This document shows positions 1 to 6,733 of a stretch of 7,545 bases of DNA, piece by piece. A model generated the notes under the pieces. It was not told the origin of the DNA, did not search any database, and saw only the letters and a program-made list of their open reading frames with translations. The position numbers and the translations under genes were made by a program. The first letter of the stretch is position 1. Every line of letters starts with the position of its first letter. The DNA comes from Jatrophihabitans sp. (GTDB taxonomy: Bacteria > Actinomycetota > Actinomycetes > Mycobacteriales > Jatrophihabitantaceae), in assembly GCA_025966255.1 (NCBI GenBank), contig JAOPVG010000312.1, positions 1-7,545 on the forward strand, in the 5' to 3' direction.

Positions 1-1373
1 CCGTGCCGGACGACGTAGGCGACCGGCTTCTCCAGCCCGTCGACATCAACAGCCGCGACGACCACGGCCTGCGCGACGGCGTCGTGCGCGAGCAGCCGAG
101 CCTCGACCTCGGCCGGGGACACCCAGATGCCGCTGGCCTTGAGCATGTCGCCGGTGCGGCCGAGGCAGGCGTAGTAGCCGTCGGCGTCCTGAACGTAGGT
201 GTCACCTGTGCGCAGCCACTCGCCCTGGAACACCTGCCGCGACGCGTCGTAGCGCGACCAGTACCCCGTGGCCGTGGAGGCGCCGCGGACGAACAGCGTG
301 CCGGGCGTTCCCCGTTCGACCTCGTGCCCGTCCGCACCGAGGATCTTCAGGTCGTAGCCGGGGACGGCGACGCCGGTGGTGCCGGGGCGCACCTGGCCGG
401 CGCGGTTGGACAGGAAGATGTGCAGCATCTCGGTCATGCCGATGCCGTCGAGGATGTCGACACCGAAGTGCGACGTCCACCGTCGGCAGAGCGAGGCCGG
501 CAACGCCTCGCCGGCGCTCGCGGCGATGCGGACGCCGGCCAGCGCATCGCCCGGCAGCTGCGCGCGGAGCATGTTCGCGAAGAACGTCGGGCCGGCGAAG
601 AAGAGCGTCGCGCCGTATTTCTGCGCTCGCTCGGCGATCGTGTCGGGGCGCGACGGCGCGGGCTCGAGGATCGCGGCGGCGCCGACGGCGAGCGGGAAGA
701 GCACCGAGTTGCCGAGACCGTACGCGAAGAAGGCCTTTGCGGCAGACAGGCAGCGGTCGTCGGCGGTGATGCCGAGAACCTGGATGCCGTACGTCTCGCA
801 GGTGTACTGGATCGAGCCGTGGCGGTGCATCGCGCCCTTGGGCAGCCCGGTGGTGCCGGACGTGTACAGCCAGAACGCCGGGGAGTCGGCGGTGGTCGGA
901 TAGCTGCTGTGGTCGTCGCCGTCGAGGTCGTCGAGGTGGTGCACGGGCCGGTCGGTGACGAGTCGGGCTCCCGGACCGGCCACCACGCCGATCAGCTCGG
1001 GCGCTTCGGTGATTGCCGCCGAAGCCAGGTCGCCGAACTCGTGCGTGACGGCGAGCAGCCGAGCCCGCGAATCACGCAGCAGCTCGGCGAGACCGTCGGC
1101 ATGCGTCATCGTCGACACCGGTACCGGCACTGCACCCATGCGCATCGCGGCGAGATAGACGATGACGAACTCAGGCGAGTCGGCCATGCACATGAGGATG
1201 CGCTGCTCGGACTGCAGCCCGATGGCCCGTAGGCCGGCGGCGGTGCGCACGACACGGTCGTGCAGCTGCCCGTAGCTGAGGTCGCCACCGACGCCGGTGA
1301 GCGCGAGCCGGTCGCCGTCGCCGGCGGCCACATGCCTATCGAGCAGGTACTCGCACGCGTTGAAGAGCGTCAC
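1..1373 (-). CDS. bclA: Benzoate-CoA ligase, C-terminus cut by window edge
   Basis: This AMP-forming ligase of the ANL superfamily activates benzoate with ATP and CoA to benzoyl-CoA, the entry step of the box pathway. About 457 residues are visible. The P-loop (A3) reads FWLYTSGTTGLPKG at residues 167-180, followed by FFAYGLGN (215-222), SAGEALP (286-292) and the A5 motif DGIGMTEMLHIFLSN (309-323). A217, Y218, G312, H318 and I319 keep the order and spacing of the aryl-pocket residues I recall from characterised benzoate-CoA ligases, which favours benzoate over larger aromatic acids. The hinge motif GRTGDMLKASGIWVSPAEVE is present near the visible end; the catalytic A10 lysine lies beyond position 1. 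The chosen GTG (1373) is preceded by GGGGGTGG at suitable spacing and gives MTLFNACEYLLDRH, the usual start of this family. A GTG at 1382 is possible but has no spaced ribosome site. It lies a few bases after the boxB stop, as third gene of the operon. A 4-hydroxybenzoate or 2-aminobenzoate ligase is a less likely alternative. Confidence 0.93.
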   Translation of the reverse strand, partial: MTLFNACEYLLDRHVAAGDGDRLALTGVGGDLSYGQLHDRVVRTAAGLRAIGLQSEQRILMCMADSPEFVIVYLAAMRMGAVPVPVSTMTHADGLAELLRDSRARLLAVTHEFGDLASAAITEAPELIGVVAGPGARLVTDRPVHHLDDLDGDDHSSYPTTADSPAFWLYTSGTTGLPKGAMHRHGSIQYTCETYGIQVLGITADDRCLSAAKAFFAYGLGNSVLFPLAVGAAAILEPAPSRPDTIAERAQKYGATLFFAGPTFFANMLRAQLPGDALAGVRIAASAGEALPASLCRRWTSHFGVDILDGIGMTEMLHIFLSNRAGQVRPGTTGVAVPGYDLKILGADGHEVERGTPGTLFVRGASTATGYWSRYDASRQVFQGEWLRTGDTYVQDADGYYACLGRTGDMLKASGIWVSPAEVEARLLAHDAVAQAVVVAAVDVDGLEKPVAYVVRH

Positions 1374-1389
1374 CGTTGCCACCCCCGGG

Positions 1390-2808
<1,419 letters not shown>

Positions 2809-2811
2809 GGC

Positions 2812-4521
2812 TCACACCCGCTTTCGGTCGAAGTCGGCGCGCTGCCCGGTGCCGAACTTGCGCAGCGCGCCGGCGGGGCCAGAGGCATTGGGGCGGTAGA
2901 AGATCCAGTTCTGCCAGGCGGTGAGGCGTCCGAAGATCTTGGTCTCCATCGTCTCGGGCCCGACGAAGCGGTAGTTCGCCTCGAGGCCCGTGAGGGCGTC
3001 GGGGCTGAAGCTGCCGCGCTCCTCGACCGTGATGCGGACTTCCTCGTCCCAGTCGATGTCGTCGGGGGCGAACGTGACGAGCCCGAGCTGCTCGGCGTCC
3101 TCGGCGAGCAGCGCGTCGCCGACGCGGGCTTCGGCCGCCTCGCGCGCGGCGTCGTCACCGTAGTAGCGGGTCTGCAGCCGCGTCAGACCGTTGCCCATGG
3201 GCAGCGGGCCGAGGTTCATCGCGCCGACGGTGATCGCCGCGGGCTCGGCATCGGGAGCGACGTCCTCGAAGACGCCGAAGAGCTGGAACGAGCGATCGGC
3301 GGCCAGGGCGAGCTCGAGCAGGGAGCCGGCGAAGCAGCTGCCCGGATCGATCAGGGCGATGAGGCTGCGGCTGGTGACGTCGAGGCGCTTCAGCGTGCGT
3401 TTGAGGTAGTGGACGATCTCGTTGACGAGCCAGTCGTCGTCGTTGGCGAGCAGCAGGTCGTCGTGGGCGATCACGCGGGCGGCGTCGCCGGTTGTGCGCA
3501 GCACCCAGGTGCCGAGTTCGAGTTCGTTCGTGCGCAGATCGAGGATCGCGTCGTCGAGTTCGCGGGTAACCGCGAGCGGCCAGAACGCGGCGCCCTGCTT
3601 GTGGATCGCGGCGACGTCGGCCGGGGCGTCGGCCTGCGGGCCGGCAATGGTGATCTCGGCCGTACGGGTGGCGCGGTCGAGCGTGACCCGCAGGTGGTCG
3701 TAGGTGATCGCGTCGTCGGCGCGGTCCTTGGTGAGGGGCGCAAGCGTGATGCCGTGGGCGTCGTCGGGCCGGGTCGAGTTCTGGCTGAGTTCGGCCGCCC
3801 GCTCGGCCACCGTGTCGGCCCACTTCTGGCGGGGGACGACTTCGTCGACGAGCTTCCAGTCGACCGCCTTCTTGCCGCCCACGCCCTCGGACTTGGTCGC
3901 GAAGTAGTCGGCGCGGTCGCGGCGGACGAAGCGCTTGTCGACGACACGGGTGAGCCCGCCGGTGCCGGGAAGCACGCCGAGCAGCGGTAGCTCGGGCAAC
4001 GACACGGCTGAGGAGCGATCGTCGATGAGCATGATGTGCTCGCAGGCCAGGGCGAGCTCGTAGCCGCCACCGGACGCGGTGCCGTTCAGCGCGGCGAGGT
4101 AGGTCTGGCCGGAGTTCGCGGTCGCGTCCTCGATGCCATTACGGGTCTCGTTCGTGAACTTGCAGAAGTTGACCTTCCACGGATGCGGTGACCCAGCGAG
4201 CATGCGGATGTTCGCGCCGGCGCAGAAGATCTTGTCCTTGCCGCTGGTGAGGACGACGGTTCGCACCTCGGGGTGTTCGAAGCGCAGCCGCTGCACGGCG
4301 TCGTAGAGCTCGATGTCCACGCCGAGGTCGTAGGAGTTGAGCTTCAGCTCGTAGCCGGGCACGAGGCCGCCCTGCTCGTCGACGTCCATCGTCAACGTCG
4401 CGATCGGTCCGTCGAAATCCAGGCGCCAGTGCTGGTACGAGGTTGGCTCGACCTGAAACTCGACCCGCGGGGACTCGGCGGACGGAGCGCTCGGCTCCTC
4501 TTCGACAGCCAGACCGGTCAT
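2812..4521 (-). CDS. boxC: 2,3-Epoxybenzoyl-CoA dihydrolase (ring-cleaving), BoxC
   Basis: BoxC is a crotonase-superfamily enzyme that hydrolyses and opens the ring of 2,3-epoxybenzoyl-CoA, giving 3,4-didehydroadipyl-CoA semialdehyde and formate. At 569 residues it matches the family, which is about twice the size of an ordinary crotonase and carries two crotonase-like halves. The N-terminal half holds the oxyanion-hole segments FCAGANIRML (99-108) and NGTASGGGYELAL (146-158). E155 and E177 (SLPELPLLGVLPGTGG) correspond by position and 22-residue spacing to the two active-site glutamates of this superfamily. The C-terminal half, from about residue 285, is the divergent second domain. The first 20 or so residues are rich in E, P, S and A and look disordered. 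The ATG at 4521 has no Shine-Dalgarno sequence, but a well-placed promoter predicts a leaderless transcript starting there. It is first gene of the box operon and divergent from the PaaX-type regulator. Confidence 0.97.
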   Translation of the reverse strand: MTGLAVEEEPSAPSAESPRVEFQVEPTSYQHWRLDFDGPIATLTMDVDEQGGLVPGYELKLNSYDLGVDIELYDAVQRLRFEHPEVRTVVLTSGKDKIFCAGANIRMLAGSPHPWKVNFCKFTNETRNGIEDATANSGQTYLAALNGTASGGGYELALACEHIMLIDDRSSAVSLPELPLLGVLPGTGGLTRVVDKRFVRRDRADYFATKSEGVGGKKAVDWKLVDEVVPRQKWADTVAERAAELSQNSTRPDDAHGITLAPLTKDRADDAITYDHLRVTLDRATRTAEITIAGPQADAPADVAAIHKQGAAFWPLAVTRELDDAILDLRTNELELGTWVLRTTGDAARVIAHDDLLLANDDDWLVNEIVHYLKRTLKRLDVTSRSLIALIDPGSCFAGSLLELALAADRSFQLFGVFEDVAPDAEPAAITVGAMNLGPLPMGNGLTRLQTRYYGDDAAREAAEARVGDALLAEDAEQLGLVTFAPDDIDWDEEVRITVEERGSFSPDALTGLEANYRFVGPETMETKIFGRLTAWQNWIFYRPNASGPAGALRKFGTGQRADFDRKRV

Positions 4522-4555
4522 TCATTCATACTACGTAGCGATAGCGGAACGTCAA
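4521..4555 (-). promoter_or_regulatory. Predicted box operon promoter, leaderless
   Basis: Read on the minus strand, TTGACG (4555-4550) is a near-consensus -35 box and TAGTAT (4533-4528) a good -10 box, with a 16-base spacer. The expected start, 6-7 bases downstream of the -10, falls on the A of the boxC ATG at 4521. No ribosome site lies upstream of that ATG, so a leaderless boxC mRNA is the simplest reading, a common arrangement in actinobacteria. The start position is inference; the hexamers and spacing are directly visible. Confidence 0.65.
4531..4538. promoter_or_regulatory. CTACGTAG palindrome over box -10, candidate operator half
   Basis: A perfect 8-base palindrome overlaps the -10 hexamer of the predicted box promoter. 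Part of it (CGTAGC, 4534-4539) recurs as a direct repeat at 4561-4566, 27 bases away, on the paaX side. A repressor bound here would block transcription of boxC. Binding by the adjacent PaaX-type protein is inferred from position only. The sequence does not obviously match the E. coli PaaX site. Confidence 0.35.
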
Positions 4556-4575
4556 CAGTTCGTAGCATGTTGATG
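4550..4575. promoter_or_regulatory. Inverted repeat between boxC and paaX-type gene, candidate operator
   Basis: The arms CGTCAACA (4550-4557) and TGTTGATG (4568-4575) are inverted copies matching at 7 of 8 positions, separated by 10 bases. The left arm covers the -35 box of the box promoter. A weak -10-like TAGCAT (4563-4568) on the plus strand, which could serve the regulator gene, lies in the spacer and right arm, but no convincing -35 precedes it. A protein bound here could control both divergent genes. Confidence 0.4.
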
Positions 4576-4603
4576 GATCGGCAAGAATGATCGCAACGAC
4601 GAC

Positions 4604-4607
4604 AGGA
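4604..4607 (+). promoter_or_regulatory. Ribosome binding site for the PaaX-family gene
   Basis: AGGA, within CAGGACGG, ends 6 bases before the ATG at 4614. The upstream in-frame ATG at 4587 has no comparable site, so this decides the start in favour of 4614. Confidence 0.6.
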
Positions 4608-4613
4608 CGGCCC

Positions 4614-5465
4614 ATGAGTGCAACCCCGCATCTCTCGCGGGCTCCCACACTTTCGCGGCGGCATGCCGCGGGGGCGGAGAGCGCGCGCGGGTTGCTGTTC
4701 ACCGTGCTCGGTGAGTTCGTGCTCCCCACGGGCAAGTCGGCCTGGACGTCGGCGTTCATCGACGTGCTCGGCCGCCTGGGCGTGGAGGAGAAGGCGACCC
4801 GGCAGGCGCTGATGCGCACCGCGGCCGACGGCTGGCTGGAGTCGGAGCGGGTCGGGCGGCGCACGCGCTGGACGCTGACCGACGCTGCGGAGAAGCTGCT
4901 GGTCTCGGGCGCCGAGCGGATCTACAGCTTCACCGGCGTCGGCTCGGAGTGGGACGGGCGGTGGCTGCTCGTCCTCGCCCGCGCACCGGAGAACGAACGT
5001 CCGGCCCGGCACCTACTGCGGACGCGGCTGACGTGGGCCGGGCTCGGCAGTCCGGCGCCGGGCGTGTGGGTGAGCACGCACGCCGATCGGGTGGGCGAGG
5101 TGGAGCGGGTGCTGGACGAGGCGGGCGTGCTGGCCGATGCGCAGATCTTCGTGGCCGAGCACCGTGGGCAGGGGCGGTTGGCGGCGATGGTGCAACAGGC
5201 CTGGGATCTCGACGCCATCGAGGAGCGGTACGAGGAGTTCCTGGCCCGGTTCCGCGGTCGGGACGCCCGCGATCCGCTCACCGCAATGGTGGAACTCGTC
5301 CACGCGTGGCGACGGTTCCCGTGGATCGATCCGGCGCTGCCTCCGCAGCTGCTGCCTACCCCGTGGAGCGGGGTGGCCGCGGCGAAGCTGTTCACGCGGT
5401 TGCATCTGCGATTTGCGGCGGACGCACAGCTGCAGTGGCGGGATCTCAACGCGGCGGGTGGCTGA
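4614..5465 (+). CDS. PaaX-family transcriptional regulator, probable box repressor
   Basis: This is a 283-residue cytoplasmic DNA-binding protein with the full PaaX layout. Residues about 24-92 form a winged helix-turn-helix (GLLFTVLGEFVLPTG, then KATRQALMRTAADGWL and the wing RVGRRTRWTLTDAA). Residues about 104-185 are the central PaaX domain with the typical GVWVSTH segment (151-157). From about 197, AWDLDAIEERYEEFL followed by LVHAWRRFPWIDPALP is the hallmark C-terminal domain. Classical PaaX represses phenylacetate genes and is released by phenylacetyl-CoA. Divergent placement next to boxC, with no paa gene in view, suggests this one represses the box operon and responds to an aryl-CoA such as benzoyl-CoA; that ligand is inference. 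An ATG at 4587 would add 9 residues but lacks a ribosome site. A gene for an RNA methyltransferase follows 6 bases downstream and is probably cotranscribed. Confidence 0.93.
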   Translation: MSATPHLSRAPTLSRRHAAGAESARGLLFTVLGEFVLPTGKSAWTSAFIDVLGRLGVEEKATRQALMRTAADGWLESERVGRRTRWTLTDAAEKLLVSGAERIYSFTGVGSEWDGRWLLVLARAPENERPARHLLRTRLTWAGLGSPAPGVWVSTHADRVGEVERVLDEAGVLADAQIFVAEHRGQGRLAAMVQQAWDLDAIEERYEEFLARFRGRDARDPLTAMVELVHAWRRFPWIDPALPPQLLPTPWSGVAAAKLFTRLHLRFAADAQLQWRDLNAAGG

Positions 5466-5471
5466 GCGCTC

Positions 5472-5963
5472 GTGTTCTCACAGATCAGGCACCGGCCGCC
5501 CGTGGCGCTGACGGCGCCGCGCGAAATCGTGGTGGCGTGCGCGCCGATGCGCAGCAACGTCAACCTGTCGACGATCGCGCGGACGGCCGGCTGCTGCGGC
5601 ATCGAGCGGATGATCGTGTGCGGCAATGCGCGGCTGGACCGCACGATCGCGCGCGACGGCGCCGACAGCGTGGAGCTCGAGGTGCGGAACTCGCTGCCGC
5701 CCGTCCTGAAGGCGCTGCGGCGTGAGGGCTACCGGCTCGTCGGACTCGAGCAGACGACGAACTCGTCCGATCTGCACACGTACGCGTTCCCGCGGCGGGT
5801 GGCGCTGGTGATCGGCAACGAGCGCAGCGGGCTCACGCCTGAGGAACTCGAGCTGATGGACGACTGCGTGGAGATCCCGGTGTGGGGACTGCCGTACAGC
5901 TACAACGTGGCGACGGCGACGTCGATGGCGCTGTACGAGTACTGCCGCCAGTACCCGTCCTGA
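5472..5963 (+). CDS. SpoU/TrmH-family RNA 2'-O-methyltransferase
   Basis: A 163-residue SPOUT-fold methyltransferase that should transfer a methyl group from S-adenosylmethionine to a ribose 2'-OH in tRNA or rRNA; the target nucleotide cannot be read from the sequence. The three family motifs are present: motif 1 NVNLSTIARTA (29-39, with N31 and the catalytic-type R37), motif 2 ALVIGNERSGL (111-121) and motif 3 IPVWGLPYSYNVATATSMAL (135-154). Together they form the trefoil-knot cofactor site. There is no extra N-terminal RNA-binding domain, so it is a minimal TrmL-sized protein. The motif 3 segment SYNVATATS departs from the common SLNVSVAAA. The GTG start keeps the HRPP segment before the domain and lies 6 bases after the regulator stop, implying cotranscription. 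No role in benzoate metabolism is evident. Confidence 0.88.
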   Translation: MFSQIRHRPPVALTAPREIVVACAPMRSNVNLSTIARTAGCCGIERMIVCGNARLDRTIARDGADSVELEVRNSLPPVLKALRREGYRLVGLEQTTNSSDLHTYAFPRRVALVIGNERSGLTPEELELMDDCVEIPVWGLPYSYNVATATSMALYEYCRQYPS

Positions 5964-5994
5964 GGCGCGCTTGGGGAACGTTTCCTCACCGAGC

Positions 5995-6020
5995 GACGCC
6001 GGCAACGGCGCGGCGGCGTC
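5995..6020. terminator. Possible bidirectional terminator hairpin
   Basis: The 98-base gap between two convergent genes holds GACGCCG (5995-6001) paired with CGGCGTC (6014-6020), a perfect 7-base stem with a 12-base loop. An alternative fold is CGCCG-GCAA-CGGCG (5997-6010), with a GNRA-type tetraloop. Either fold works on both strands. There is no T-run, so this would be an actinobacterial-type terminator without a U-tract, or chance in GC-rich DNA. Nothing else is seen in the gap. Confidence 0.35.
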
Positions 6021-6061
6021 CCTGAGCCAGGAGAGGCGCCCGACGAGCGTCCTCGCCCGTC

Positions 6062-6709
6062 CTAACCGATCCGGCCGCGCAGAGCGAGTACCGCCAGCGC
6101 ATCGCGGGACGAGCCGAGGCGCTTGGTCCAGGACGTGCCCAACTCGGCGATCTGCGGGTCAGCGAGATAGTCGGCCGAGTCGAGTCGCCAGCCCGCGCGG
6201 CCGTACGCGGCCACCAGTTCCCCGAGCGCTGACTCCGGCGTCGGCTCGGGCGCGGCACCGACCTCGGGGACGGGAGGACGCCATGCGTGCAGGTTGAGCG
6301 TGACCAGAAACTGCGCACCGGGAGCGCACGCCGCCGCGATGCGCCGCAGCACCGCCTCGTCCGGCAGCACCAACGCGCGCAACAGGCTGCCCCACGGCAT
6401 GAGCACGTGCACCTCGGTGGCGCCCGTCAGCTCGGCCGGCAACTGCTCCACCGATGCCCACACGAACTGGGCGTTGGGCAGCCCGCCCTTGGTCGGCTTC
6501 GCCGCGGCCCGGGCTGCGGTCTTGCGCATGGCGTCGGGTCCGGCGTCCAGCCCGACGACGAGGACGTCGGGGTTCGAGCGGGCCAGGCCGACGACGTGCT
6601 TGCCATCACCGGTGCCGATGTCGAGGACGAAGCCCCGATATCGGTCCCGCGTCTCGGCGAACGCGGCGGCGTCGAGGTCCAGCGTCCGCTTGCCGACCAC
6701 CTGCCGCAC
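6062..6709 (-). CDS. kamB: KamB-like 16S rRNA (adenine-1408 N1) methyltransferase
   Basis: Proteins of this family methylate N1 of A1408 in the 16S rRNA decoding site and give high resistance to kanamycin, apramycin and related aminoglycosides. Similarity to S. tenjimariensis KamB is clear along the whole length as I recall that sequence. Numbering from the upstream ATG, it has VVGKR (8-12), the cofactor loop VLDIGTGDGKH (32-42), AAAKPTKGGLPN (72-83), MPWGSLLR (108-115), LNLHAWRPPVPEVG (142-155) and TSWTKRLGSSRD (196-207). W110 and W198 correspond to the two tryptophans thought to hold the flipped-out A1408, so activity is expected. The GTG at 6709 gives MRQVVGKR, matching the KamB start, and a -10-like TATGGT lies 7 bases before it. 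The ATG at 6721 would add four residues and has no ribosome site. It stands divergent from the DUF371 gene, with no antibiotic biosynthesis genes in view. Confidence 0.92.
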   Translation of the reverse strand: MRQVVGKRTLDLDAAAFAETRDRYRGFVLDIGTGDGKHVVGLARSNPDVLVVGLDAGPDAMRKTAARAAAKPTKGGLPNAQFVWASVEQLPAELTGATEVHVLMPWGSLLRALVLPDEAVLRRIAAACAPGAQFLVTLNLHAWRPPVPEVGAAPEPTPESALGELVAAYGRAGWRLDSADYLADPQIAELGTSWTKRLGSSRDALAVLALRGRIG

Positions 6710-6733
6710 GCGGCCCACCATAGGGTGTGCGGG
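6709..6733. promoter_or_regulatory. Overlapping divergent -10 boxes for kamB-like and DUF371 genes
   Basis: Between the two GTG starts lies ACCATAGGGT. The minus strand reads TATGGT (6722-6717) and the plus strand TAGGGT (6721-6726); they share the TA at 6721-6722. Each is followed by 6-7 bases and then a GTG (6709 and 6733), so both mRNAs could be leaderless. No good -35 is seen on either strand. TAGGGT is a plausible actinobacterial -10, but the AGGG in it could instead act as a ribosome site 7 bases before the GTG at 6733. Confidence 0.4.

Noticed and set aside
3..1232. Open frame of 409 codons on the plus strand at the left end
   Set aside because: It is antisense to the benzoate-CoA ligase, which has clear ANL motifs; the antisense product has repetitive R/G/A/V composition and no recognisable domain.
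4523..4529. Two further ATG triplets just upstream of the boxC start (ATGAATGAATG)
   Set aside because: Those at 4529 and 4525 are out of frame with boxC; only the ATG at 4521 opens the boxC frame, and it coincides with the predicted transcript start.
4587..4613. Upstream in-frame ATG as the start of the PaaX-family gene
   Set aside because: No ribosome site precedes 4587, while AGGA sits 6 bases before the ATG at 4614, and the added residues show nothing conserved.
4518..5012. Minus-strand open frame over the divergent control region and the PaaX-type gene start
   Set aside because: It overlaps the boxC start and runs antisense to a well-identified winged helix-turn-helix; no coding motif is seen.
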